Source of the DNA: Legionella gresilensis
Lineage (GTDB): Bacteria > Pseudomonadota > Gammaproteobacteria > Legionellales > Legionellaceae
DNA: 64,000 bases
Direction: 5' to 3'
Assembly: GCF_900639865.1 (NCBI RefSeq)
Contig: NZ_CAAAHX010000001.1
Span: 62,001 to 126,000, forward strand
Shown here one piece after another: positions 1-8,720 of the stretch. The notes under the pieces are model-generated. The model did not search any database. It saw nothing but the letters and a program-made list of their open reading frames with translations, and had not been told where the DNA came from. The translations under genes and the position numbers were made by a program. Position 1 is the stretch's first letter. Each line of letters opens with the position of its first letter.

Positions 1-1713
1 TTCATTAGATAAGGTATCTACTAGGCTCCGACATAACCAAAATAAGCTCGTTAAATCATATAAAATACCGTGAGTTCGTAAAGTTATAATAGTTACGCAA
101 TTATAAAATAAATGGTTTTTTAATTTCTTAAGTTGTCTTTGTAACATGGCTATTAAATCAGTACGCCAAATTAAATTTCCTACAATAAAACTTGCTATAA
201 TCCCCATGATAACACCTGCTAGACGTTCTAAAGGTGCTGCTACCTCAACAGGGGGGCCACCAGCTTGAGCTAACGTAATTAGCACAGCCACATTCGCTTG
301 TAATCCTAAATACGAATACGCTGGAGATTTAAAATAAAGATAGCTAAATCCCCAGCCGGTAAGGAAAATAATCATGATGAGGAGATAAAAATTTAAAGGT
401 AGCCAATACATAATTGAAATTGTAATACCACCACCAGTTAAAGCGCCTAAAAAGCGCAAGATACTGGTATTTTTCATTTCAAATAAATTCTTTTTCACTG
501 AAATAACAATACTGCTAATAATACCTGCCAAACCACCTGGCCAATCACTTAACATCCATAAAGCTAATGCAACTAAAGCAGTTAAACCTACTTTTATACT
601 ATGCATTAATACATCAGGATCGTTACGTAATTGCTGCTCATTATTAATTAATTTATTTGATTGACCCTGGTTACTTATACCCGATAACGCTTTCTGTAAA
701 TCGAGGAGAGCTGTATTTATTTGTCGAAAAAAATGAGTAATCGCTAATTCTTCTTTAGTAGTTAATGTGCTTAAGTTTTCTAGGTTAGAGATCAAAGTAG
801 GCAATTCTAAACGAACTTTTACATTTCTTTCTATAAATGCTTGATGTAAATGAGTAAGATCTCGCCTTGCTGTTGCAAATAAAACATCTGTCAAACTCAT
901 TAAATTTGCACTGATTATTTTTTCACTCCTTACACTTAAAGAATTAAAATAATCAATAGCTTGCCTTAAATCAGCAAGGGACGCTGTAAAAAAACGAAAT
1001 TGATCAATTCTATTTTTATCATTATCAAATTCTCTGTGCATAAAACCAATTAATTCAGAGGTCTTACGAATCGTCTTTTTAACTTTTAAATTTTCTTGCC
1101 GAAATGCTAGCGAAAGTTGAGCATCCGACGCTTTATATAAACTACTAACTTTATTAAGTAAGGAATCCATGGCGGTAAAAAGAGCAGTTATTTCTTTAGA
1201 AACATCGTTGCTTAGGCTATTTGGGAAAATAAACAAAGCAACGATAGCTGAGACAATAACGCCTAATCCTATTTCAACTGGGCGCCAAATAGCAATCTCA
1301 AAGGTTGATTGTGGGTCCATAGCAAGCTGACCTACAACAAAGAAGGCACCAATACCACCTAATAAATAGGCATAAGCGTAACGACTGAAATTGTAATAAT
1401 AAGTTGCAGCAGCAAGAATAAAGAAATTAATCACAAAATAGAGTAAGAAGCTATTAACAATGAAGTGAGCAAGATAAAATCCTGCCCAAACACCAATAAA
1501 CGTCCCTAATAAACGCATTATTGATTTATCAATAATGTTACCTGTATATATATTAGCTACCATTGCCACTGTCATTCCAGCCCAATAAGGCTTTTCAAAA
1601 TGTAGCGCATAAGAAATTACAACGGCTATTACAATACCAACTGCAGTACGTAAAGCAGCTCGATTTTCTAACGAATGTGGCCAAAATTGTTTAAAAAAAT
1701 CGACCCTATTCAT
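1..1713 (-). CDS. FUSC-family aromatic acid efflux inner membrane protein (3' end outside window)
   Basis: The minus-strand frame is open from ATG 1713 to the window edge, about 571 codons, so the C-terminus is missing. The protein begins MNRVDFFKQFWPHSLENR and runs into several hydrophobic stretches (for example AVGIVIAVVISYALHF), followed by a long hydrophilic central part and a second membrane block near the left edge. This TM-soluble-TM layout is typical of the FUSC/AaeB/YccS family, which exports aromatic acids or similar organic anions through the inner membrane. Its ATG overlaps the TGA of the upstream membrane fusion gene (ATGA), so the two are translationally coupled. Family assignment is confident; the substrate is unknown. 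Confidence 0.85.
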   Translation of the reverse strand, partial: MNRVDFFKQFWPHSLENRAALRTAVGIVIAVVISYALHFEKPYWAGMTVAMVANIYTGNIIDKSIMRLLGTFIGVWAGFYLAHFIVNSFLLYFVINFFILAAATYYYNFSRYAYAYLLGGIGAFFVVGQLAMDPQSTFEIAIWRPVEIGLGVIVSAIVALFIFPNSLSNDVSKEITALFTAMDSLLNKVSSLYKASDAQLSLAFRQENLKVKKTIRKTSELIGFMHREFDNDKNRIDQFRFFTASLADLRQAIDYFNSLSVRSEKIISANLMSLTDVLFATARRDLTHLHQAFIERNVKVRLELPTLISNLENLSTLTTKEELAITHFFRQINTALLDLQKALSGISNQGQSNKLINNEQQLRNDPDVLMHSIKVGLTALVALALWMLSDWPGGLAGIISSIVISVKKNLFEMKNTSILRFLGALTGGGITISIMYWLPLNFYLLIMIIFLTGWGFSYLYFKSPAYSYLGLQANVAVLITLAQAGGPPVEVAAPLERLAGVIMGIIASFIVGNLIWRTDLIAMLQRQLKKLKNHLFYNCVTIITLRTHGILYDLTSLFWLCRSLVDTLSNE

Positions 1714-2705
1714 CGATAAGTCACCGTTGTTGCACTGGCGCCAATTCGCAGTGGATAATCAGGACTAACATCATCTATATAAATGCGCACTGGAAATCGT
1801 TGAGCGATACGAATCCAATCTTCAGTAGGCTCCATATAAACTAAAGAAGAAGGCGCAACACCCTGGGATTGCACACGATTAATACCCCAACCTATGCTAT
1901 GAACATGCCCGTGAAAAGTTTTTCCAGGGTACATATCTAACCAAATTTTTACTTTATCACCGGGTCTGATTAACCGTATAGCAGTTTCACGATAACGGGT
2001 TTCAACCCACCATTGTTGTGTATCTATAAAAGCAAATAACCATTCTCCTGTTTTTATATACTGCCCTACACGAAGATTAAAATTGGTTATCAGTCCATCT
2101 GTGGGTGCAACAATCGTTGTATGTTGATATAAATAGAGAGCTCTGTCATAAATGGCTTGGGCTTCTTTAATTTCATTATTATCAAAATTTTGCCTAGCAA
2201 TTCTAAGATTGTGGGCTGCAGCTAGCACCGTTGCTTCATGTTCTTTTATTTGCGCAATCACATTGACTAATTGAATTTCTGCTAAAGCGCCTTGTTTTGT
2301 TAATTTATTAAACCGTTTGAAATAATCTTGACTTAGACTTAAGAATGCTTGGCGCTGTTTTAATTTCTCTTCAGCGATTTTGATTGCTAACTTTTTATTC
2401 TCATAATGAATTTTTGCTAAATTGAGAGACGCTCTTGCCTTATTTAAGGCGTAAAGATAAGGCTTTGGATCAATTTCAATAAGTTTATCGCCTTTTTTTA
2501 CTGATTGATTTTCTTGTACATATAAAGCACTGATAGGCCCTGACACTAAAGAGGCCATATTAATCACATTAGCTGATACGTAGGAATCATTTGAACGTGT
2601 ATCGTAGTAGGCGAAATAACGATAGCCTAAAAAAGCTAACGCAATAATGATCAACGTGATCAAATGCGGCCAATATGGAAATTCAGCCAATTGTTCACGA
2701 TTCAT
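1710..2705 (-). CDS. HlyD/AaeA-type membrane fusion protein of efflux pump
   Basis: This 331-aa periplasmic adaptor has one N-terminal membrane anchor (about residues 14-31, HLITLIIIALAFLGYRYF). A lipoyl/barrel-sandwich half follows (GPISALYVQENQSVKKGD), then a helical hairpin (about 85-190) and the second lipoyl half (IVAPTDGLITNFNLRVGQYI), then a beta-barrel domain. This is the usual order and length for AaeA/EmrA-like fusion proteins. It overlaps the downstream FUSC gene by 4 nt, making an AaeAB-like pair; such pairs export aromatic carboxylates in other bacteria. No regulator or outer membrane channel gene is adjacent in the window. Confidence 0.88.
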   Translation of the reverse strand: MNREQLAEFPYWPHLITLIIIALAFLGYRYFAYYDTRSNDSYVSANVINMASLVSGPISALYVQENQSVKKGDKLIEIDPKPYLYALNKARASLNLAKIHYENKKLAIKIAEEKLKQRQAFLSLSQDYFKRFNKLTKQGALAEIQLVNVIAQIKEHEATVLAAAHNLRIARQNFDNNEIKEAQAIYDRALYLYQHTTIVAPTDGLITNFNLRVGQYIKTGEWLFAFIDTQQWWVETRYRETAIRLIRPGDKVKIWLDMYPGKTFHGHVHSIGWGINRVQSQGVAPSSLVYMEPTEDWIRIAQRFPVRIYIDDVSPDYPLRIGASATTVTYR

Positions 2706-3060
2706 AAGTTAATCCCTACTTAAGTGAGCTTAACGTATTATGAGATTTACCCATGCTAAGCAAGCCTATTTTGCCTAGAGCTCGTATTCGAAATTATTTA
2801 TCTCATTACATAGTGTTTTTGTAGCAATATTTGTACCATTTTAGTCTATTGAACAATAGCATGCAGGAATGTAAGTTTTCTGGAAAATAACTTCAAGATT
2901 TATTGAGAGGTTTAGTTTTAAATGATAAGTAAATATAACGAGTTATTTACTTATTTGCGATTTGAGTCTGCTAAAAGCAATTTATTTTGGTTTACTTATC
3001 AACAATGACCACCTGTTTTTTGATATATAATTATATATTATGTTTAGTTTAGGTGCAGTT
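2706..3060. other. Intergenic region, divergent promoters
   Basis: AT-rich spacer between the leftward efflux pair and the rightward gene at 3061. A run GATATATAATTATATATT just before 3040 could be a -10 region for the rightward gene. I see no RNA gene, repeat or coding frame here. Confidence 0.4.
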
Positions 3061-3648
3061 ATGAAATATGCGGCTTTTCAATCATGGTTAAATCAATTAA
3101 AAGATGCTAATTCTAAGAAGAAGAGCGTCATAACGCTTATTAGTGACTTAGAGCAACTGCTGGCTAAAGCATATAATTCCGATACAATAGCTCAAATCAG
3201 CGAAAAATTATCAGATTTAAATGACCTTAAACCTCTTTATGAGAATTATCAAGTCTCAATTAGTCAGATTCTTAACCTTTTCCAGGTGCAGGAGGAGAGA
3301 GATGAGTTTGTTACAACCTATCCTTCTTTTCCAGAAGCGATATCAGGAAAGATAAAGGAAAAATCACCCACGGAAACACAGACTTCTAAAAACAAACCTC
3401 AACAACAAGCCCTCTTAATAGCAGAGTTAAAGCAACGCCAAAAAAATACAAAAAAACCAACCCAAAACACAACTCGTTCATTAGAGGAACCCAGCATAGT
3501 TTCTAAAGCCAAATCTCCCGTAAGTCATCATAATAATCGTTTTATGGGAAAACCTGAGGTAACAACAAACGATAATAAGGATTCAAAGGAGAAAAATAAA
3601 GAAGAAGGAGCAAAGGATTATACTTTGCATGGTTGGATACGCAACTAA
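3061..3648 (+). CDS. Hypothetical hydrophilic protein
   Basis: I do not recognise this protein. From ATG 3061 it has 195 aa; a start seven codons earlier (3040) is in frame, but 3061 has an AGGTG ribosome site five bases upstream and the earlier ATG abuts a likely -10 sequence. The N-terminal 85 residues are predicted helical (KYAAFQSWLNQLKDANSKKK). The rest is low-complexity, rich in Lys, Gln, Asn, Thr and Ser, and probably disordered. There is no signal peptide or membrane segment. The C-terminus has a charged stretch (KEKNKEEGAKDYTLHGWIRN), loosely like the acidic tails of Legionella type IVB effectors, but this is weak evidence. It is a single gene, convergent with the peptidase gene at 3828. 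Confidence 0.55.
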   Translation: MKYAAFQSWLNQLKDANSKKKSVITLISDLEQLLAKAYNSDTIAQISEKLSDLNDLKPLYENYQVSISQILNLFQVQEERDEFVTTYPSFPEAISGKIKEKSPTETQTSKNKPQQQALLIAELKQRQKNTKKPTQNTTRSLEEPSIVSKAKSPVSHHNNRFMGKPEVTTNDNKDSKEKNKEEGAKDYTLHGWIRN

Positions 3649-3804
3649 AAGATAGAATTAAAAGCTATTTTGATAATGCCAAACATACGTACGCTAATAT
3701 TTGAAAGTTGCTATATCTAGTTATAAACAAATAATCTTCTAATAATGAATTTTACTTTACTTGAGCTACAGTTATTTAGATTGCAGCTCATTTAGCCAAC
3801 GTAG

Positions 3805-3823
3805 GCCGGGCCCCTAGCCCGAC
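3805..3823. terminator. GC-rich palindrome between convergent genes
   Basis: A short hairpin with arms CGGGC and GCCCG (3807-3811 and 3817-3821) lies between the convergent genes ending at 3648 and 3828. It is far richer in G+C than its surroundings. It may act as a bidirectional terminator or be a REP-like palindrome; there is no clear T-tract. Confidence 0.4.
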
Positions 3824-3827
3824 TAAC

Positions 3828-5330
3828 TTAAATATTGTCGCCTTTTTTTACAGAAGTCATTAGAGTTTTGAAATCAATTCTATTAAAATCTGTAGATAAA
3901 TTAGGCATTTGATCAAGATAAGCTACTTGAAAATACGGTTTATCAGCTTGAGATATTAAATTTGGATCTTCTGGGTACGCCAAAAGTAGTGGGAATAAAA
4001 CTGAGCCACCAATTACATCACGCTTATCTTTTAAGCGCGGTGTTAATCCCCATATATTTTGATAGGTCATTACCATAGACATAGATGGGTTATTAGGGTT
4101 AGGCAATGTTCCAATGTATAAAACCACATGACCACCAACATAGACAATTGTCATAAAGGGCTTACCTTGAGCTGCAAGAAAATCAAGTCTATCTTTTGCT
4201 GGTAAAGGACTTAAATCTACTTGTTTACCCATTTGAATTTGCTGGGAAGAATGGCGTGGTAACCAGATGCCAAATGGCGCAAATAGACTTTTTAATTCAG
4301 CTGAGCAATCATTATAAAAGTAAAGCCCGCCCCAGCCATAAGGCCTACCAATAAGGTTAGTCATTACTTTTGCAAAATTATGCGGGGTTGCGACAAGCGG
4401 CATCATGACTGCTTGTTTACTTGTAACTGTTGCTTTTTTAATTAATGCATGCTGCTTAGTATTAGCAACCGGTACTAGTAAGCGCAAAGCACCCTTATCT
4501 TGGGTGGCAGGAAAAACAGTACCAGGATAACTAGTTAACAAAAACTGTCCTTTTTCATTTAAAATCTGAGTGTCAGGCCGAATAATAGCAGCCATTTTAT
4601 TTTGAGCTGCTGCTTGCCATTTATTCACAAAATCATTGCTTGTACGAGCAATCGCTTTACTGTTAACCCAAGCAATATACTCAGGGGTAAGGATTAATAA
4701 CCAAGCGCCATCTTTACTCTGCGCTAAAATATAAACTGGCGTTCCTGCCCAAAGAGCCGATTGTTGTAAGTTATCGAAAGGGTATCCTTGACCTGGAATT
4801 TTATGATGATAAAAATAGACATCATTAGTTGGTAGAGAACGTGCATATGAATTATCAATAGCAATACCGCGATTATTACTGTGATAAGTTAAATTATCTA
4901 ATTGATCTAAATCAATATTTTGCGCAATTTTAGTCATCCAATTGCTGCTATAGGGTCTAAAATTTTCGCCATAACCAATGTGATTACTCTCCTTACCCTC
5001 ATTATTAAATTCATCCATTAAATTTTTAACATACCCCTTTACATTATAAGGCGCTGTTTGCTGTAATATTTGATTCACAAAAGTAGCGCTCCAAGGAGAC
5101 ATTTCTCCAAAAGTATGTTCGTAAAATTGCTTCATACGCTGCTTTTGGATACTTTGGCTTAATAAAGGTTTATCGTAATTAGGATCAGACGGTTTAATCC
5201 AAGCGGAAATATTTTGATCATAATGCTCGATAGGAAACAAGGATACAACATCTGCATCAGCATATACTTGTATGATTGGAAAAGAAATTATTGTAAAGTA
5301 AATTAAACACTTCTTTATTAATTTAATCAT
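3828..5330 (-). CDS. Exported SH3-domain NlpC/P60 cell-wall peptidase
   Basis: This 500-aa protein has an N-terminal signal peptide (MIKLIKKCLIYFTIISFPII...ADA). An N-terminal helical region, two bacterial SH3-like segments (about 165-300: VYFYHHKIPGQGYPFDNLQQ, then TPVYILAQSKDGAWLLILTP) and a C-terminal NlpC/P60 domain follow. Catalytic Cys is in FYNDCSAELKSLF and His in YVGGHVVLYIG, with GWGGLYF before the Cys as in the family. The architecture matches gamma-D-glutamyl-diamino acid peptidases of the N_NLPC_P60/SH3_6/SH3_7/NLPC_P60 type, which cut peptidoglycan stem peptides in the periplasm. It follows the pilin-like genes by about 40 nt in the same direction, but a shared role is not shown. 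Confidence 0.85.
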   Translation of the reverse strand: MIKLIKKCLIYFTIISFPIIQVYADADVVSLFPIEHYDQNISAWIKPSDPNYDKPLLSQSIQKQRMKQFYEHTFGEMSPWSATFVNQILQQTAPYNVKGYVKNLMDEFNNEGKESNHIGYGENFRPYSSNWMTKIAQNIDLDQLDNLTYHSNNRGIAIDNSYARSLPTNDVYFYHHKIPGQGYPFDNLQQSALWAGTPVYILAQSKDGAWLLILTPEYIAWVNSKAIARTSNDFVNKWQAAAQNKMAAIIRPDTQILNEKGQFLLTSYPGTVFPATQDKGALRLLVPVANTKQHALIKKATVTSKQAVMMPLVATPHNFAKVMTNLIGRPYGWGGLYFYNDCSAELKSLFAPFGIWLPRHSSQQIQMGKQVDLSPLPAKDRLDFLAAQGKPFMTIVYVGGHVVLYIGTLPNPNNPSMSMVMTYQNIWGLTPRLKDKRDVIGGSVLFPLLLAYPEDPNLISQADKPYFQVAYLDQMPNLSTDFNRIDFKTLMTSVKKGDNI

Positions 5331-5371
5331 AAAAAGTTCAAATTAATCAAAAAAAAGACATTATACACTAA

Positions 5372-5896
5372 TTAAGTTAGATTGCGCCAGCTTAAAATAC
5401 CAGATTCAATAATTACAGGTTGCTTACATTTTTTAAGTTTTAAGGAATTTATATTAGCAAAACGCAATTGTAAAATTGAAGTTTGCGCTTCTTGTAAGGC
5501 AATAGTCAAACGCCATTGGTTAGTAGGATAGATACCACCATTATGGTCTTTAATCCTTATACAATTAAATAGCCCAAGGTCTTCAACTACATAATTATAA
5601 GTATAATTGTTGTCTGTTATAAAACAACCAACCTGCTGATTTTTGACTAAATTAATGACTTTATTTGGATCGATTTTATCAATTATACAAGGCAAGCTGC
5701 TAGCGTTATGATGATTGATTTTATCTATTAATTGAAAAGCGATATTTTCTAAATGTTGGAGGAGTTGAGTACGAATTATAAACTGGTTTTGTGCTTTTTG
5801 ATGTAAATTAATTAGCTCTATTTGCGCTAATAACAGTAACATTACTAAACTTAGCACAAGCCCTGTTGTTAATAAAATTATTCCCTGTTGCCGCAT
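5372..5896 (-). CDS. PilX-like pilus assembly protein of second minor-pilin set
   Basis: A 174-aa protein starting MRQQGIILLTTGLVLSLVML: a short basic head, a Gly, then a hydrophobic helix. This matches PilX-type proteins, including the missing Glu at position +5 typical of PilX/GspK. The remainder is a mixed globular domain with four to five Cys. It overlaps the upstream PilW-like gene by 19 nt, so the two are one transcription unit. PilX normally helps minor pilins and PilY1 enter the pilus. Sequence conservation is low, so this rests on the N-terminus, size and gene order. Confidence 0.6.
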   Translation of the reverse strand: MRQQGIILLTTGLVLSLVMLLLLAQIELINLHQKAQNQFIIRTQLLQHLENIAFQLIDKINHHNASSLPCIIDKIDPNKVINLVKNQQVGCFITDNNYTYNYVVEDLGLFNCIRIKDHNGGIYPTNQWRLTIALQEAQTSILQLRFANINSLKLKKCKQPVIIESGILSWRNLT

Positions 5897-6627
5897 GATG
5901 TTCGTACTCGCGTATGTAAATCGATAACCTTATCGCCTATGCCTAAAATAACATCAATAAATCGATATCCTTCTTTTTTTAACATTTTTACCGAAAAATG
6001 ATTAACAAGAGATGTTAATTGTTCAGCGTGTTTTAATTTATAAAACAAATTCTCTACACCATACTTATCAGCTTTGGTAAAAAATTGTTCCTCTAACCAA
6101 GTACCTATATACATAGGCGTGATGTAATGAAAAGAAATTGGCTTTTTTAAACCAACTAATAAACCAGATGCTGTATACTCAACTGAGTTTATCTTATGAA
6201 CCTCGCCATGCACACAATCGGCAATTAATACATCGTCACCTTTAGTTAATATTTTATTGTCAGTAATTAATAAGTGCTTTGAATCTAACTGGCGCTTGAC
6301 TGTAAAAAAATCATCACTCATGTGCCTAATAGTTAAGTTATTACCTTTAATTTGAATAGATGACAGTTGTAAGTCGCTGCTGTTGCGCCTATCTTGCATT
6401 ATTAAATAATCGCTATTTAGACATGGTGTAAATCCTGCACTTCTAATACTAGCTCTAATTAATTGACTTACTAATTGAATATCAAATGTATTATCTAGCT
6501 TTTGCTGAGCTATTAGATATTGGCGTTTACTATTTAGATACGATTGCGTGACAATTTCTAATAATAAACAAAACAAGAAGAGGCTTATCATTAGCTCAAG
6601 TAAGCTTATACCGCGTTGCTTTATCAT
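5878..6627 (-). CDS. PilW-like minor pilin of second set
   Basis: A 249-aa prepilin-like protein. The leader MIKQRGISLLELMISLFLF has the Gly before the cleavage site, Ile at +1 and Glu at +5. The next segment, LIRASIRSAGFTPC, is characteristic of PilW (compare ARDIRMAGFQGC in the PilW at 57195). PilW is a type IV minor pilin processed by PilD and needed to prime pilus assembly. The gene sits between PilV-like and PilX-like genes, the same order as in pilVWX. Confidence 0.7.
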   Translation of the reverse strand: MIKQRGISLLELMISLFLFCLLLEIVTQSYLNSKRQYLIAQQKLDNTFDIQLVSQLIRASIRSAGFTPCLNSDYLIMQDRRNSSDLQLSSIQIKGNNLTIRHMSDDFFTVKRQLDSKHLLITDNKILTKGDDVLIADCVHGEVHKINSVEYTASGLLVGLKKPISFHYITPMYIGTWLEEQFFTKADKYGVENLFYKLKHAEQLTSLVNHFSVKMLKKEGYRFIDVILGIGDKVIDLHTRVRTSCGNRE

Positions 6628-6651
6628 TATTTCTATTCTGCAAATTATTAT

Positions 6652-6843
6652 CTAATAGACTTTTATATTTTGCGGCGGTGGCTGTTCTATTAAATTTGTT
6701 GTATTAACAAATTTAGTCCACTGCCTCAAAATCTCATTGCTTAATAGGGAATGATGTAATTGTTGATTAATAAGTGAAAAAATAGTTGCGCTTATTATAA
6801 ATAGAGAAACAAGCACTTCGATTAGTGAAAATCCACGTTGCAT
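6652..6843 (-). CDS. Short PilV-like prepilin
   Basis: Starting at ATG 6843, the product begins MQRGFSLIEVLVSLFIISAT, a textbook type IV prepilin leader (G|F cleavage, Glu at +5). An ATG four codons upstream (6855) is in frame, but MQRGF gives the normal short leader. Only about 63 aa in all, much shorter than the roughly 150-aa PilV at 56722, so it carries little more than the N-terminal helix. It may be a truncated gene or a minimal pseudopilin. First gene of the three-gene pilin-like set. Confidence 0.6.
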   Translation of the reverse strand: MQRGFSLIEVLVSLFIISATIFSLINQQLHHSLLSNEILRQWTKFVNTTNLIEQPPPQNIKVY

Positions 6844-7003
6844 ACCGTAATCCATTATTGAGGTTTGAAATTGCGCGCATAGAATAGCTTCTTTCTTAAC
6901 TTTTAAGCAAGAAATATTTTGTTATGTCAAACACATTCCCTTTCTATTATTTCTTAAGTAAGATGAGCAACATTCCTTAAAGTATTAAGAAAAGGAGAAT
7001 GTT

Positions 7004-8116
7004 TTGTCTTGTGATTATCAGCAACTGCCGCATGATGGTATAAGGAATTTAAAACCTTATGTACCTGGAAAATCTATTGAAGAGCTGGGACAAGAAAAAG
7101 GCTTAAGTGAAATTATTAAGCTCGCTAGTAATGAAAATCCGCTAGGTTGTAGTTTAAAAGTTAAAGAAGCTATTACTCAATTAGCAACAGCAAAAATGGC
7201 TACCTATCCAGCAGCTGCTAGCCATCCACTCAAAAAGAAATTAAGTGAAAAATTAGCTGTTGCTGAAAATCAATTAATCTTAAGTAATGGGTCTGATTTA
7301 TTATTTTCCTTACTCCTTACGACTTTTGGATTACATAAAAATAAGCCTATGCTTACTCATGAGTATGCTTTTATTACCTATAGCATTCAATCTCAAACTT
7401 TAGGCGTGCCAGTAAAAATAAGTCCTTTACTACCCAGTTGGGAAGTTGATATTGAAGCTATGATAAAAATGGCTAATACAAACACTTCTATAATTTTTTT
7501 AGCAAATCCTAATAATCCCACTGGCCTACTTATTCCCTTAGAAAAAATTCATTATTTACTTAAGCATGTTCCTGATTCAACCATTGTAGTCATCGATGAA
7601 GCATATTACGAATATGCTTATGAGTCTAACCAGCAAGCTTCACTTAGCTTACTGTCTGAATTTCCTAATTTAGTGGTTACAAGAACATTTTCTAAAGCCT
7701 ATGGGCTTGCTGGCTTAAGATTAGGTTATGCAGTAGCGCATCCTGATATAATTAATTTATTGTATCGAATCCAACTACCCTTTACTGTTAATCAAGTAGC
7801 GTTAGCCGGAGGTACTGCGGCCTTAGAAGATGAAAGCTTTCTTGCCGAAACAATTAATTTAAATGCGCAGGAGCTAAAGCAGATGCAACAAGAAATAACC
7901 AATCTTAATCTCCAGTTTCTTCCATCAGCAGGTAATTTTATTACTTTTGACTGTGGCCAAAATAGTTTACCTATTTATCAGCAATTACTTGCAGAAGGAA
8001 TTATAGTTAGGCCACTGCATAATTATAATCTTCCTAATCATTTACGAGTAAGTGTAGGGTTACCTGAACAAAATACCCATTTCCTTAAAAATTTAGCAAT
8101 TATTCTTAGAAAGTGA
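7004..8116 (+). CDS. hisC: Histidinol-phosphate / aromatic aminotransferase
   Basis: A 370-aa fold-type I PLP enzyme. Family signatures are LASNENPLGCS near the N-terminus, NPNNPTG (substrate/PLP region), VIDEAYYEYA and the PLP-lysine motif TRTFSKAYGLAGLRLGYA. The start is TTG 7004, supported by a good AGGAG site seven bases upstream and no in-frame ATG before conserved sequence. HisC transfers the amino group between glutamate and imidazole-acetol phosphate; many homologues also act on aromatic amino acids. It is followed after 10 nt by phhB, and no other his gene is near, so a role in phenylalanine/tyrosine metabolism is plausible. Confidence 0.9.
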   Translation: MSCDYQQLPHDGIRNLKPYVPGKSIEELGQEKGLSEIIKLASNENPLGCSLKVKEAITQLATAKMATYPAAASHPLKKKLSEKLAVAENQLILSNGSDLLFSLLLTTFGLHKNKPMLTHEYAFITYSIQSQTLGVPVKISPLLPSWEVDIEAMIKMANTNTSIIFLANPNNPTGLLIPLEKIHYLLKHVPDSTIVVIDEAYYEYAYESNQQASLSLLSEFPNLVVTRTFSKAYGLAGLRLGYAVAHPDIINLLYRIQLPFTVNQVALAGGTAALEDESFLAETINLNAQELKQMQQEITNLNLQFLPSAGNFITFDCGQNSLPIYQQLLAEGIIVRPLHNYNLPNHLRVSVGLPEQNTHFLKNLAIILRK

Positions 8117-8126
8117 GGAAGGCTTT

Positions 8127-8468
8127 ATGAACAGCGAATTAAAACAAAAACATTGTGAGTCATGTGAAGGCATCGGCGAGGCTTTAAATAGTCAACAAAT
8201 AAGTAATTTAATGCCTCAATTGAATAGTAAATGGGAAGTTTCAACTGATCATAAAAAGATTACTCGTTCCCTTAAATTTCATAATTTTTATGAAACCATG
8301 GCGTTTGTTAATGCTTTAGCCTGGATAGCTAATACTGAAAACCATCATCCGGACTTAGAAATTGGATATAACTATTGTCATGTTAATTTTATGACTCATG
8401 CTTTAAAAGGTCTGACGCTGAATGATTTTATTTGTGCTGCTAAAGTTGATGCATTGTTAGCAGAATAA
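8127..8468 (+). CDS. phhB: Pterin-4-alpha-carbinolamine dehydratase
   Basis: A 113-aa PhhB/DCoH family protein. Conserved motifs are RSLKFHNFYETMAFVNALAW and TENHHPDLEIGYNYCHVNFM, which hold the active-site His residues. It dehydrates 4a-hydroxytetrahydrobiopterin, recycling the cofactor of phenylalanine hydroxylase. A strong GAGGAAGG ribosome site precedes ATG 8127. It lies in an operon with hisC; phhA is not in the window. Confidence 0.93.
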   Translation: MNSELKQKHCESCEGIGEALNSQQISNLMPQLNSKWEVSTDHKKITRSLKFHNFYETMAFVNALAWIANTENHHPDLEIGYNYCHVNFMTHALKGLTLNDFICAAKVDALLAE

Positions 8469-8548
8469 CTATTAACAATGTATTACTCTCTTCCTAACTA
8501 CATGCCCCTATTTGTTCGCAATATGTAGAGTCTAGCACTGCTTATGGA

Positions 8549-8569
8549 TCCCGCGGACAGGCCGCGGGA
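8549..8569. repeat. GC-rich palindrome (REP-like)
   Basis: Perfect 8-bp arms TCCCGCGG and CCGCGGGA around a 5-nt loop, downstream of phhB. It is related in style to the palindromes at 8691 and 56528. It may also serve as a terminator for hisC-phhB. Confidence 0.6.
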
Positions 8570-8571
8570 CA

Positions 8572-8636
8572 TAGGTATAGAGATGGCTTACGTAGGTATA
8601 GAGATAGCCTACATAGACAGATAGATAGATAAATAG
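8572..8636. repeat. Short tandem repeat (21-bp unit x2, then GATA repeats)
   Basis: Two 21-bp copies beginning TAGGTATAGAGAT (8572-8592 and 8593-8613) differ at three positions. They are followed by a tract with several GATA units to about 8636. Non-coding, between the two palindromes. Confidence 0.7.
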
Positions 8637-8690
8637 CTTATTTACTGGTTTTAAAGCCAATGTATCTATCTTTTCTAAACTCAGCCTACG

Positions 8691-8711
8691 TTCCGCGACT
8701 TGTTCGCGGAA
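8691..8711. repeat. Dispersed REP-like palindrome, copy 1
   Basis: Perfect 8-bp arms TTCCGCGA and TCGCGGAA with a 5-nt loop. With its flanks it matches, in opposite orientation, the element at 56524-56551 over about 29 bp with one difference, so it is a dispersed genomic repeat. It ends just downstream of the usp stop codon. Confidence 0.7.
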
Positions 8712-8720
8712 TCTAGGAGA

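Noticed and set aside
8614-8636. Possible CRISPR array
   Set aside because: The repeats are simple GATA units and two 21-bp copies without spacers; no cas genes are present.
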